A stretch of DNA of 64,000 bases from JAHRVQ01 sp029941905. Lineage in GTDB: Bacteria > Pseudomonadota > Gammaproteobacteria > Pseudomonadales > Azotimanducaceae. Shown piece by piece: positions 43,300 through 52,555 of this stretch. Under the pieces are notes generated by a model, which saw nothing but the letters and a program-made list of their open reading frames with translations, was not told where the DNA came from and did not search any database. The stretch lies in assembly GCA_029941905.1 (NCBI GenBank), contig JAPYTQ010000005.1:147711-211710 (forward strand), read 5' to 3'. The position numbers and the translations under genes were made by a program. The stretch's first letter is position 1. The number at the start of each line of letters is the position of its first letter.

Positions 43300-44325
43300 C
43301 TAGTTGTGCGCGTGCAGGGATTCGTTCAGCGCAATCGCATTGCGGTTGGTGCGACATTCCACTGTCCCAGTCAGGGAATTGCGAATAAACAGCATATCGT
43401 TCTGCCCGGCGAGTTCCCGGGCTTTAACAATCTTAACCGGATTCCTGTCTTCGTCGAGTATCTGCACGGCGGTGCCAGCGGTGATATACAAACCAGCTTC
43501 GATGGTGCATCGATCCCCGAGAGGAATCCCTGTTCCCGCGTTCGCACCCAGTAAACAATCCTTGCCAAGTGACAGGATAATTTTCCCGCCGCCGGACAAG
43601 GTACCCATGGTGCTGGCACTACCCCCTAAGTCACTGCCGGAATCCATAGTGACCCCTTGTGACAGGCGCCCCTCAATCATGTTTGGTCCCATTGCACCGG
43701 CGTTAAAGTTAACAAATCCTTCGTGCATGACGGTGGTTCCTTCTCCCAGGTATGCACCCAGGCGCACCCGTGCCGTGTGTGCAATTCGCACACCGCTGGG
43801 GACTACGTAATTTGACATCTTGGGAAATTTATCGACGCAGCCGACCTCCAGAACCTCGCCATTGGCTCGAGCCTTCAGTTGTCTATCAACAAGTTCTTCA
43901 AGGTCTACGGCGCCCTGACTGGTCCACGCAACATTGGGCAGTTGGGCGAAGATCTCCTCGAGATTTATTTCATTGGGTATTACATGCCGATGAGAGAGTA
44001 AATGCAGTTTCAAATAGGCCTCGGGTGTTGAGGTAATGGCACTGTCAGTTTCAAGCAGGCAGGCAACTCTCGGTTGGTTTGATTGTTGCATCATGCCGAG
44101 AATTTCCAGTTGTCGGCTGTCCTGTACAACATCAGCAAGACCTCCGATCAGTTCGTCAGACAGGTCAACGTTGCTGTTACCACCCTTGTAACCAAGTATT
44201 TCGCTGATACTGTCGACTTCAGCAGTCGTGGGTTTAAACACAGGCACCGGGTAGAAAACTTCGAGCCACTGCCCATTGTAGTTTCTTGTACCAATACCAA
44301 ATGCAAAGCTAAACAGGTTAGCCAT
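43300..44325 (-). CDS. dapD: 2,3,4,5-tetrahydropyridine-2,6-dicarboxylate N-succinyltransferase (long form)
   Basis: Uses succinyl-CoA to N-succinylate tetrahydrodipicolinate. At 341 residues it is the long Pseudomonas-type DapD, with a left-handed beta-helix region (VRIAHTARVRLGAYLGEGTTVMHEGFVNFNAGAMG, EGRLSQGVTMDSGSDLGGSASTMGTLSGGG, SLGKDCLLGANAGTGIPLGDRCTIEAG). An alternative-hairpin element is present in its leader at 44448-44479. Confidence 0.95.
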   Translation of the reverse strand: MANLFSFAFGIGTRNYNGQWLEVFYPVPVFKPTTAEVDSISEILGYKGGNSNVDLSDELIGGLADVVQDSRQLEILGMMQQSNQPRVACLLETDSAITSTPEAYLKLHLLSHRHVIPNEINLEEIFAQLPNVAWTSQGAVDLEELVDRQLKARANGEVLEVGCVDKFPKMSNYVVPSGVRIAHTARVRLGAYLGEGTTVMHEGFVNFNAGAMGPNMIEGRLSQGVTMDSGSDLGGSASTMGTLSGGGKIILSLGKDCLLGANAGTGIPLGDRCTIEAGLYITAGTAVQILDEDRNPVKIVKARELAGQNDMLFIRNSLTGTVECRTNRNAIALNESLHAHN

Positions 44326-44564
44326 AATGAAGTTGTCCGATCAGTATAAAGGCTTATTATGACTTCTTTGGTGTGAGAAAGCAGGTGAATCTGGGTAAAT
44401 GCCGGGCAGGCACCGCCTAAGATCTACTATCTGAATAATTTTTACTTAGGTTTCATATTGAGTAAACCTGATAACTCAACGTTTTGTGAGGCGAACCAAA
44501 TTGGCTTTGATTCCAGTGTTGGTTTGTCACGGTTAGTTTAGGTAGGTGCTACTTTTTCCTGGAT
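44326..44564 (-). promoter_or_regulatory. dapC-dapD intergenic leader with two overlapping hairpins
   Basis: 239 bp with no gene. On the transcript strand TTGAGT-TATC-AGGTTT-ACTCAA-TATG-AAACCT occurs (complement of 44448-44479): TTGAGT pairs with ACTCAA and AGGTTT with AAACCT, each with a ten-base loop. The pairings interleave, so they form either alternative hairpins or an H-type pseudoknot. I do not recognise a known riboswitch. Confidence 0.45.
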
Positions 44565-45782
44565 CTATCGAAAATAACCTTGCTGCAGAACAAATTCCCT
44601 GATTCGGTTGGCTGCTTCGACGCACTCATCGACTGTGGCGACCAGTGCCATTCTGACGCGATTCTCGCCCGGGTTTACACCATCCACGGTGCGGGACAGG
44701 AAACTGCCAGGCAGGACTTTAATGTTGGTGTGTTCGAGTAGCTGCTTTGTGAAGTCCAGATCGTTGATGGGTGTTTCTGGCCATAGATAGAAACTCGCCG
44801 GTGGTGCTTCCATGGGCCAGACTGGTGCCAGGATGTCCAGCACGGCGGTGTACTTTGCGCGATACAGGTCACGGTTGGCACGCACATGCTCCTCATCCTG
44901 CCATGCGGCTGTACTCACCTGTTGGGTGTGTACCGGCATGGCCGAACCATGGTAGGTGCGATACAACAGAAACCGGCTGATCAGGTTCGCATCTCCGGCC
45001 ACATAACCGGATCTCAGCCCGGGCAGATTTGAACGTTTCGACAGGCTGTTAAAAGCCATGCAGTTTTTGTAGTCGGCTCGACCCATTGCGCTCGCAGCCT
45101 GCAGAAGTCCTGCCGGGGGTTTGCTCTCATCGAGGTAAATTTCAGAATAACATTCATCGGAGGCAATGACAAAATCATAGGTGTCTGAAAGCCTGATCAG
45201 GTATTGCATATCCGCATTGCTCATCACCGCGCCTGCGGGATTGCCAGGCGTGCAGATGTAGAGCAATTTGCAGTGCTGCCAGGTTTCCTCGCTGACCTGG
45301 CTGTAGTCCGGGTGGAATTGTGAATCCACGTGACAAGGGATGTACTCCGGCTGACTGCCTGCCAGCAGTGCAGCACCTTCGTAGATCTGATAGAAAGGGT
45401 TAGGCATGAGTGTCACGGAATCATCGCGATCATCCAGGACTGCCTGTGCGAATGAAAACAGTGCTTCCCTTGTTCCATTGACTGGTAACACATGGGATTC
45501 TGGATCCAGAGGATGTTCAGTGAGATTGAAGCGCTGATTAATGAAGTCAGCGATCGCTGTTCTTAGCTCTTGAGTGCCTCTGGTTGGCGGATAGGTACCT
45601 ACGCCGTTTTTAATAATCTGCTCATCAGTCAGCAAGTCGATTAGAAAATCCGCAGTATCATGTTTTGGTTCACCGAGTGACAGGGGAATGAAACTGTGAT
45701 TCGAACTCGGAGTAACACCGGCTAGCAATTCATTCAGGCGTTCAAATGGATAGAGGTGAAGAGTATCCAGTCGGTTGTTCAC
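44565..45782 (-). CDS. dapC: Succinyl-diaminopimelate aminotransferase
   Basis: PLP aminotransferase (fold type I) for the step between DapD and DapE. The 405-residue protein has the PLP-lysine segment NSLSKRSNLPGLRSGY and SDECYSEIYLD, matching DapC-type succinyl-DAP transaminases rather than ArgD. Located between glnD and dapD, as in Pseudomonas. Overlaps glnD by four bases. Confidence 0.92.
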   Translation of the reverse strand: MNNRLDTLHLYPFERLNELLAGVTPSSNHSFIPLSLGEPKHDTADFLIDLLTDEQIIKNGVGTYPPTRGTQELRTAIADFINQRFNLTEHPLDPESHVLPVNGTREALFSFAQAVLDDRDDSVTLMPNPFYQIYEGAALLAGSQPEYIPCHVDSQFHPDYSQVSEETWQHCKLLYICTPGNPAGAVMSNADMQYLIRLSDTYDFVIASDECYSEIYLDESKPPAGLLQAASAMGRADYKNCMAFNSLSKRSNLPGLRSGYVAGDANLISRFLLYRTYHGSAMPVHTQQVSTAAWQDEEHVRANRDLYRAKYTAVLDILAPVWPMEAPPASFYLWPETPINDLDFTKQLLEHTNIKVLPGSFLSRTVDGVNPGENRVRMALVATVDECVEAANRIREFVLQQGYFR

Positions 45783-48475
45783 TCTGCATTCCTCTGGGTG
45801 ATATGTTCATCCAGTTCCGTACAAAGTTTATCGATCAGCGTTTCTTCGTCGGCAATCACTTCACCGGCGTTACTGGTGATATAAAATACATCTTCAACAC
45901 GCTCTCCCAGGGTAGAGATTTTTGCACTGTGAAGATGGATGTCCAGGTCAACAAAAATGTTGGCAATGATAGAGAGCACACCGGGTCGGTCGGGACAGAC
46001 CACTTCCAGAATCGTCAGTTGGTTTTGCTTGTCATGGCTCAGGGTAACTTCAGGTCTGAAATCAAATGGTTTCAGCGATTGGGGCGTTCTGCGCCGGACA
46101 GGTATCTCGACGCGTTCCATCTGGATCAGGTGCTGCATTAGCAGGGTTTTTACCTGTTCTTGTCGAGTCGACAGAGGTCCAATTGGTTTGCCATTAGACT
46201 CCAGTACCACGAATGTGTCGAAGATCAAATCGCTATCACTGCTGGCAATCTTAGCATCGACGACGTCAAGCCCCAACATGCCGATGGCAGTGACGGTGGA
46301 GGCGAACAGGCGATCCATACCCCTGGTATGGATAAATATCTCCGTCGCCCCCTCATCATCCCTGCGGTTTGCAACATCCCTGATCAGGATGAGTGGTCCG
46401 TCGTTCAACTGGTGGTTGCGAATCGCCGAGGTATGCCAGACTATGTTTGAGACTGATTCTCGGACAAAATACTCATCATCCACACCCCCCCAGATTTCCA
46501 GAATCTCTTCCCTGTCTAAACCATGTTCCTCAAGCCGTTCGATAGCATGATCCTGGGTATCGGTGATATAGGCAGCGCGATCAACATAATTTTCCAGGCC
46601 GTGGCGCAGGGATTTCTTGGTTTCCACATAGAGCTGGCGCATCAGGGAAGCCCGCCAGCTACTCCACAAGGTCGAATTGGTTGCATTGATGTCTGCGACC
46701 GTGAGCGCGTAAAGGTAATCCAGGCGGACCTGATCCTGAACCAGCAAGGCAAACTCGTGTATCACCGACGGGTCAGAAGTATCCTTGCGCTGCGCCGTGC
46801 TGGACATGACAAGGTGGTTCTCAACCAGCCAGCAAACCAGGTTAGTGTCCCAGGTGCCGAGATGATGGCGTTTGCAAAATGCCGCGGCGATATCAATACC
46901 AAGTTGCGAATGATCTCCACCCATACCCTTGGCAATATCGTGGTAGAGACCGGCAATAAAAAGTAGTTCGATTTTTGGCAGGCGCGGATAAATGTGAGCC
47001 GCCACGGGAAATCTTTGCTCCTGGTTTTTGTACCTGAATCGCCGCATATTCCTGACGACTTGAAGTGTGTGAGCGTCGACGGTGTAGATATGGAACAGGT
47101 CGAACTGCATCTGGCCAATAATCCGCCCAAATTCAGGCAGGTAGGCGCCGAGTATTCCGTACCGTTCCATGCGTCGCAATTGGGATGAAAGTCGAGTCGA
47201 GGACTTGAGGATCTGAAGGAACATCCCGGTAACATCGGGATTGTGGCGGAAGCTTTCATCTATCAGGCCCAGGTTTTGCCGAATCAATCTGATAGTCTCA
47301 GCCCGTGTGCCTTCAATATTTGTATTGGTGCCAATATGAAAAAATATTTCCATAAGAGCTGGTGGATATTTATCAAAGACATCATCCCGGGTCACTTCGA
47401 TGTAATTATTTTTAATCTGGAATCGTTCGTTAATAGAAATGATCCTGTCTCGGACACGGGATCGAATAATGGCTTCATCGAAATGTTGCAGGAGCAATTC
47501 ACTCACTGCATTAACGGTCATGGCGGTCCGATAGTAAGCCTGCATAAACTGTTCAACAGCCAGTTGGTCACTGTCGACATAGCCGAATACCTTCGCGAGT
47601 TTTTGCTGGTACTCAAAAAGCAACCGGTTCTCGTCACGGCCGGTAATCAGGTGTAATCCGTAGCGAATCCGCCATAAGAGCCTCTCACCCTGGGTGAGTA
47701 TTTCGTGCTCGGTCGCCGTGAGAAAGTTGAGGCTCACCAGGTCATCAAAACTGACAGGACCGAACTGCCGCTTGGCGATCCACATCACCGTTTGAATGTC
47801 CCGGAGCCCTCCGGGAGAAGTTTTGACATTGGGTTCCAGGCTATATTCAGTATGATCGAATTTTCTATGGCGTTCGGTTTGTTCCCTCGTTTTGGCCCGG
47901 TAGAAATCTTTTTGAGACCAGATTTTTTTGGGGTCCGTTGACTGTTTCACGCGATCAAACAAATCGGTGTCGCCGCAGATTGTTCGACCTTCCATCATGG
48001 CAGTAACCACCGTGACATCGAGCTGCGCCTGGACCTTACACTCTTTGACTGAACGAACGCTGTGACCGACTTCCAGACCAATATCCCACAACAGGGTCAG
48101 GAAACTTTGTATGTTGGAACGGTGTTTACCGTAAGAATTTCTTTCGAGCAGTATCAGCAAGTCAATATCAGAATGGGGATGGAGATCGCCGCGACCGTAA
48201 CCACCTACGGCAACCAGTGAAATTCTGGTTTTTCTCCAGCTGGTGAGATTCTCATCCCAGCTGAAACGTTGCCAGGCCAATCGCAGTACAAGATCTGCGA
48301 AGGTTGTGTGCTCGTGAATCAGCGGTTCAACTTCTTCACCGTCGTAGAATCGTTTTTCCAGATTCTGCTTGAGCTCATGCAACGCTTTTTTGAACACAGG
48401 AGTGACTTGTTTTGCGCCCTCGAGTTGGGACTCGAGGCTTTCTGTCACCGGACGTAAATTTAGCATGAGGCTCAA
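45779..48475 (-). CDS. glnD: Bifunctional [PII] uridylyltransferase / uridylyl-removing enzyme
   Basis: Glutamine sensor that modifies PII proteins in nitrogen regulation. Nucleotidyltransferase motif VGGYGRGDLHPHSDIDLLILL, HD hydrolase motif FIAGLYHDIAKGMGGDHSQLG, and two C-terminal ACT domains are visible. 898 residues is full length. Overlaps map and dapC by four bases each, so map-glnD-dapC form one unit. Confidence 0.97.
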   Translation of the reverse strand: MSLMLNLRPVTESLESQLEGAKQVTPVFKKALHELKQNLEKRFYDGEEVEPLIHEHTTFADLVLRLAWQRFSWDENLTSWRKTRISLVAVGGYGRGDLHPHSDIDLLILLERNSYGKHRSNIQSFLTLLWDIGLEVGHSVRSVKECKVQAQLDVTVVTAMMEGRTICGDTDLFDRVKQSTDPKKIWSQKDFYRAKTREQTERHRKFDHTEYSLEPNVKTSPGGLRDIQTVMWIAKRQFGPVSFDDLVSLNFLTATEHEILTQGERLLWRIRYGLHLITGRDENRLLFEYQQKLAKVFGYVDSDQLAVEQFMQAYYRTAMTVNAVSELLLQHFDEAIIRSRVRDRIISINERFQIKNNYIEVTRDDVFDKYPPALMEIFFHIGTNTNIEGTRAETIRLIRQNLGLIDESFRHNPDVTGMFLQILKSSTRLSSQLRRMERYGILGAYLPEFGRIIGQMQFDLFHIYTVDAHTLQVVRNMRRFRYKNQEQRFPVAAHIYPRLPKIELLFIAGLYHDIAKGMGGDHSQLGIDIAAAFCKRHHLGTWDTNLVCWLVENHLVMSSTAQRKDTSDPSVIHEFALLVQDQVRLDYLYALTVADINATNSTLWSSWRASLMRQLYVETKKSLRHGLENYVDRAAYITDTQDHAIERLEEHGLDREEILEIWGGVDDEYFVRESVSNIVWHTSAIRNHQLNDGPLILIRDVANRRDDEGATEIFIHTRGMDRLFASTVTAIGMLGLDVVDAKIASSDSDLIFDTFVVLESNGKPIGPLSTRQEQVKTLLMQHLIQMERVEIPVRRRTPQSLKPFDFRPEVTLSHDKQNQLTILEVVCPDRPGVLSIIANIFVDLDIHLHSAKISTLGERVEDVFYITSNAGEVIADEETLIDKLCTELDEHITQRNAE

Positions 48476-49254
48476 CCGCAGCGATCTATCGTGTCATCTC
48501 GACGATAGGTTAAGATTTCATACCCAGAATCCGTGACGAGAATGGTATGTTCCCATTGTGCGGTTAACTTGTGATCTTTCGTCACTACGGTCCAATCATC
48601 GGAAAGTAATTTCACGCCAGCTTTTCCCGCATTTATCATCGGTTCAATGGTAAATACCATGCCGGCTTTCAGCTCGATACCGGATCCTGACTTGCCATAG
48701 TGTAAAACCTGGGGTTCGTCATGGAAAACAGTCCCAATACCATGGCCGCAATACTCGCGCACAACAGAAAAACGGTTTTTCTCCGCATGGATTTGCGTGG
48801 CGTGGCCGATGTCGCCCAGGTGATGGCCTGGCTTGACCTGTTTTATTCCCTTGTACAGAGATTCCTGGGCAACCCGGGTTAGCCTCTGGGCAAGTACTCC
48901 GGCTTTGCCGACCAGGAAGGTTTTGCTGGTATCCCCGTGAAAGCCGTGTTTAATCAGGGTGATATCGATATTAATCAGGTCGCCGTGCTTGAGGGTCTTG
49001 TCGTCACTGGGGATACCGTGACAGACAACATGATTAACGGATGTGCATATTGATTTAGGAAAACCCCGGTAATTTAACGGTGCCGGAATCGCCTGCTGCT
49101 CATTGATGGTGTAGTCGTGACAGATTCCGTCCAGCTCACCGGTGGTAACACCGGGTTTTATATGTTCCTCGATCATTTCGAGTTGCTCAGCCGCGAGACT
49201 GCCTACAATTCGCATTTTTTCGATATCTGCCTCTGATTTGAGTTCTATGGACAT
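48472..49254 (-). CDS. map: Methionine aminopeptidase, type I
   Basis: Removes initiator methionine from nascent proteins. The metal ligands lie in NIDITLIKHGFHGDTSKTF, the HGIGTVFHDEPQVLHYG histidine region and VFTIEPMI; typical type I map without an N-terminal extension, 260 residues. Divergent from rpsB, the widely conserved arrangement. Confidence 0.96.
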   Translation of the reverse strand: MSIELKSEADIEKMRIVGSLAAEQLEMIEEHIKPGVTTGELDGICHDYTINEQQAIPAPLNYRGFPKSICTSVNHVVCHGIPSDDKTLKHGDLINIDITLIKHGFHGDTSKTFLVGKAGVLAQRLTRVAQESLYKGIKQVKPGHHLGDIGHATQIHAEKNRFSVVREYCGHGIGTVFHDEPQVLHYGKSGSGIELKAGMVFTIEPMINAGKAGVKLLSDDWTVVTKDHKLTAQWEHTILVTDSGYEILTYRRDDTIDRCG

Positions 49255-49595
49255 TCGCTGGAGTCTTGGGTTGGAATCGGGTCAAAAAAAGTGGATCGAA
49301 CTATACCAGAAAAAGCGTACCTGCCTCGGCACGAATATTTGTCCTGTCTTCATCTGTTCCCGAGATAAGATATTGGTATTCAAAGGCAGATATGTTATAA
49401 AGCGCGCCGGTCTGGGGGAACCAGATCATTGACGAACCATTCCTGCTGGGATTACCCGGCAGGAACTAACTAAAATTCTCACATATACCGACACATCATT
49501 CGGGTGCCCTCGATGCAGCAGCAGTCACAAACGCTGGGAAAGGGTTGGATGATGGGGTGTATGGAGGCTTAACCCAAAACAATTTCGGAGAAGTT
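49255..49595 (+). promoter_or_regulatory. map-rpsB divergent region and rpsB leader
   Basis: 341 bp without a gene. Candidate promoter TTGGTA (49373-49378), 16-base spacer, TTATAA (49395-49400). The leader contains an 11-base stem with one G-T wobble (49440-49450 with 49455-49465, loop ATTA); there is no U tract, so it may be a regulatory stem for ribosomal protein S2 rather than a terminator. GGAG at 49587-49590 is the rpsB Shine-Dalgarno. Confidence 0.5.
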
Positions 49596-50597
49596 ATGTC
49601 TAGCGTATCCATGCGCGACCTGCTTGAGGCAGGTGCACATTTTGGTCACCAGACCAGATACTGGAACCCCAAGATGAACGAATACATCTTTGGTGCCCGG
49701 AACAACATACACATTATTAATCTTGAGCAAACTGTACCTGCATTGGATGAGGCGTTGTTTTATGTGCGCAATGTCGCCTCTAAACGCAACAAAATTTTGT
49801 TTGTTGGCACTAAAAGAAGTGCCGGCAAGGTCATCAAAGAACAGGCCGAGCGATGTGGCATGCCCTACGTGGACAAGCGATGGTTAGGCGGTATGCTGAC
49901 CAACTACAAGACGATTCGGCAGTCAATACGGCGCCTGCGTGATCTCGAGGAACAGCAGGGAGATGGGACATTCGAGAAGCTCACTAAAAAAGAAGCATTG
50001 CATCGACAGCGAATGCTGGACAAGCTTGAGAGAAGTCTGGGTGGTATCAAGGACATGGGCGGACTACCTGATGTGTTGTTCGTTGTTGATGTTGACCACG
50101 AAAGAATTGCGATTACCGAGGCCAATAAACTAGGTATTCCCGTCGTCGGGATCGTTGATACCAACAGTAACCCTGAAGGCGTGGATTACGTTATACCCGG
50201 CAACGATGATGCCATTCGATCCATTCGCTTGTTTGTACAGGCATTAGCGGATTCTATTTCGGAAGGCAAGGCTGAGTTTGAGGGGCCAAGAAGCGTGGAT
50301 GAGTTTGTTGAGGTCACGGATCAGGCTGCAAATGATACCGTTGAAAAAGCGACTGAGACTCCAGCAACTGAAGCACCCGTAACTGAAGCACCCGTAGCTG
50401 AAGCACCCGTAACTGAAGCACCCGTAGCTGAAGCACCCGTAACTGAAACACCGGTCGCCGAAACACCTGCAGCTGAAACACCAGCGGTTGAAACACAGGC
50501 ACCGACTGCAGACACCACAGAGACATCGGTTGCTGAAAAAGCAGTCGAGGAGGCAGCTGCTGACGGCGATACTGACACCCCTGCTCCCAAGGAATAA
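49596..50597 (+). CDS. rpsB: 30S ribosomal protein S2 with long repetitive C-terminal tail
   Basis: Core S2 is intact (MSSVSMRDLLEAGAHFGHQTRYWNPKM, WLGGMLTNYKTIRQS, VDTNSNPEGVDYVIPGNDDAIRSIRL). The protein is 333 residues against about 240 in E. coli; residues from about 240 on are an acidic low-complexity tail with pentapeptides TEAPV/AEAPV at about 255-302, encoded by 15-bp repeats. ATG 49596 is chosen over 49545 because it matches the family start and has GGAG five bases upstream. The tail is probably flexible and surface exposed. Confidence 0.96.
   Translation: MSSVSMRDLLEAGAHFGHQTRYWNPKMNEYIFGARNNIHIINLEQTVPALDEALFYVRNVASKRNKILFVGTKRSAGKVIKEQAERCGMPYVDKRWLGGMLTNYKTIRQSIRRLRDLEEQQGDGTFEKLTKKEALHRQRMLDKLERSLGGIKDMGGLPDVLFVVDVDHERIAITEANKLGIPVVGIVDTNSNPEGVDYVIPGNDDAIRSIRLFVQALADSISEGKAEFEGPRSVDEFVEVTDQAANDTVEKATETPATEAPVTEAPVAEAPVTEAPVAEAPVTETPVAETPAAETPAVETQAPTADTTETSVAEKAVEEAAADGDTDTPAPKE
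50352..50502 (+). repeat. 15-bp coding tandem repeat in rpsB tail
   Basis: Unit GAAGCACCCGTAACT alternating with GAAGCACCCGTAGCT, giving a 30-bp higher-order period in the centre and degenerate copies at both sides. In frame, so copy number can change without shifting the reading frame. Confidence 0.85.
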
Positions 50598-50650
50598 CCG
50601 TAAGAAAATCGGTCAGTAAGACTGGCGAAAAGAGTAGGTGTTATCAATTT

Positions 50651-50676
50651 TGGGGACAGATGCTGTCCCCATTTTA
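50651..50676 (+). terminator. Hairpin between rpsB and tsf
   Basis: TGGGGACAG (50651-50659) and CTGTCCCCA (50663-50671) form a perfect nine-base stem with a three-base loop followed by TTTTA. It looks like a terminator or attenuator that would lower tsf expression relative to rpsB; the tsf Shine-Dalgarno (GAGGA) follows 10 bases later. Confidence 0.65.
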
Positions 50677-50693
50677 GTATGAGGAAAATTATC

Positions 50694-51548
50694 ATGGCTG
50701 CAATTTCAGCATCAATGGTTAAAGAACTAAGAGAACGTACTGGTCTGGGTATGATGGATTGCAAGAAAGCGCTGGTTGAGGCTAAAGGCGATGCTGAGTT
50801 GGCAATCGAAAACCTGCGCAAATCCAGCGGTATGAAGGCTGCAAAAAAAGCCGGTAGAACCGCCGCGGAAGGAACCATAGGATCAAGGAGTGAAGATGGT
50901 AACGCCATCATGGTTGAAGTGAATTGCGAAACCGATTTTGCAGCACGGGATGAGAATTTTGTCCGATTTGTCGAAACCGTGACCAATGCGGTATTTGAGG
51001 CCAGGGAATCTGACGTCGAAAAGCTGCTCGCCGATGGTCTGGAGAAAGTGCGGGAAGAACTGGTGCAAAAAATTGGTGAAAATATTTCTATTCGCCGTGC
51101 AGCAGTCGTCGAAGGGAATGCAACCAGTTATATTCACACCACGGGAAAGATTGGTGTCCTCGTCAGCCTGGATGGCGGTTCTGAAGATCTGGGCCGGGAT
51201 ATTGCGATGCATATTGCCGCCGTTAATCCACAGTACCTGCAGGCAGATGACGTGCCCGAAGACGTAATTGCGAAAGAAAAGGATATTTACGTGGCTCAAG
51301 CCAACGAAAGTGGCAAGCCGCCGGAAATCGTTGAAAAAATGGTCCAGGGTCGAATTCGGAAATTCCTGGCAGAAATCAGTCTGGTGGACCAGCCTTTCGT
51401 TAAGGACGCTGATATTAAAATCGGCGCACTTCTAAAAAAAGAAGGTGCGACAATTACACAATTCACACGTTTTGAAGTCGGTGAAGGAATCGAAATAGCA
51501 GAAGTCGATTTTGCAACAGAAGTTGCCAGCCAGTTAAAAGAAGCTTAA
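50694..51548 (+). CDS. tsf: Elongation factor Ts
   Basis: Nucleotide exchange factor for EF-Tu. N-terminal UBA-like region SASMVKELRERTGLGMMDCKKALVEAKGD and VEVNCETDFAARDENF are characteristic. 284 residues. ATG 50694 has GAGGA eight bases upstream; the upstream in-frame ATG at 50679 would add MRKII, not found in the family. Confidence 0.96.
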   Translation: MAAISASMVKELRERTGLGMMDCKKALVEAKGDAELAIENLRKSSGMKAAKKAGRTAAEGTIGSRSEDGNAIMVEVNCETDFAARDENFVRFVETVTNAVFEARESDVEKLLADGLEKVREELVQKIGENISIRRAAVVEGNATSYIHTTGKIGVLVSLDGGSEDLGRDIAMHIAAVNPQYLQADDVPEDVIAKEKDIYVAQANESGKPPEIVEKMVQGRIRKFLAEISLVDQPFVKDADIKIGALLKKEGATITQFTRFEVGEGIEIAEVDFATEVASQLKEA

Positions 51549-51572
51549 TAAAACATCAGGGCGACGTTTTTC

Positions 51573-52304
51573 ATGCCAGGCAAAAGCACCCCATTGTATC
51601 GCAGGGTTCTACTTAAACTCAGCGGCGAGGCCTTAGGTATTAAAGGTGCGGGGATTGATCCGAAAGTACTGGATCAAATGGCGCTCGAAATTGGCCAGCT
51701 TGTTGGTATCGGCGTCCAGGTTGGACTGGTGATCGGCGGCGGTAATTTATTTCGCGGCGCGGCACTTAATGCAGCCGGTCTCGACCGGGTGACGGGTGAT
51801 CATATGGGCATGCTGGCGACGGTGATGAATGCGCTGGCGATGCGCGATGCCCTCGAACGAGCAAGAATTCACACCGTTGTCATGTCAGCTATTCCAATGA
51901 GTGGTGTCGTCGAACACTATGATCGCCGTCTGGCGATTCGCCATCTTGAACAGGGTGATGTTGTGCTCTTTTCAGCCGGAACCGGAAATCCCTTTTTCAC
52001 CACTGATTCTGCGGCCTGTTTGCGTGGCATAGAAATCGAGGCGGATATTGTCCTGAAAGCGACCAAAGTTGACGGCGTTTACTCCGCTGACCCATTAAAA
52101 ACCCCTGGTGCGACAAAATACGACAAATTAACCTATGATGAGGTGCTGGAAAAGCAACTCGGTGTGATGGACTTAACGGCTATTTTACTTGCTCGAGACC
52201 ATAATATGCCCCTGAGGGTATTTGCAATGGGGCAGAACGGTGCGTTGGTTAACGCGATTGTGAACAATAACGAAGGCACACTCATTGAGAGCTCAAGGCT
52301 TTGA
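51573..52304 (+). CDS. pyrH: Uridylate kinase
   Basis: UMP kinase of the amino-acid kinase fold. RRVLLKLSGEALG, VIGGGNLFRGAAL, and TGNPFFTTDSAACLRGIEIEADIVLKATKVDGVYSADP are visible. 243 residues. The last codons and TGA stop form the first, most diverged unit of the 20-bp tandem array that follows. Confidence 0.96.
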   Translation: MPGKSTPLYRRVLLKLSGEALGIKGAGIDPKVLDQMALEIGQLVGIGVQVGLVIGGGNLFRGAALNAAGLDRVTGDHMGMLATVMNALAMRDALERARIHTVVMSAIPMSGVVEHYDRRLAIRHLEQGDVVLFSAGTGNPFFTTDSAACLRGIEIEADIVLKATKVDGVYSADPLKTPGATKYDKLTYDEVLEKQLGVMDLTAILLARDHNMPLRVFAMGQNGALVNAIVNNNEGTLIESSRL

Positions 52305-52533
52305 TTGGGCGCTGAGGGCTTTGACTGAGAGCGGAAGGCTTTGATTGGGAGCGGAAGGCTTTGATTGGGAGCNNNNNNNNNNNNNNNNNNNNNNNNNNNN
52401 NNNNNNNNNNNNNNNNNNNNNNNNNNNNNNNNNNNNNNNNNNNNNNNNNNNNNNNNNNNNNNNNNNNNNNNNGAGCGGAAGGCTTTGATTGGGAGCGGAA
52501 GGCTTTGATTGGGAGCTGAAGGCTCTGACGAAA
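52291..52533 (+). repeat. 20-bp tandem array between pyrH and frr, includes assembly gap
   Basis: Unit GCGGAAGGCTTTGATTGGGA. Units at 52291 (contains the pyrH stop), 52311, 52331, 52351 before the gap, and 52475, 52495, 52515 after it. Edge copies are diverged and inner copies identical. Every unit carries a TGA. Confidence 0.9.
52373..52472. other. Assembly gap (100 N)
   Basis: Exactly 100 N inside the 20-bp array. Flank phase predicts a true missing length of 16+20k bases. Confidence 0.97.
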
Positions 52534-52555
52534 GCAAATTTAACAGGGGATAAAA

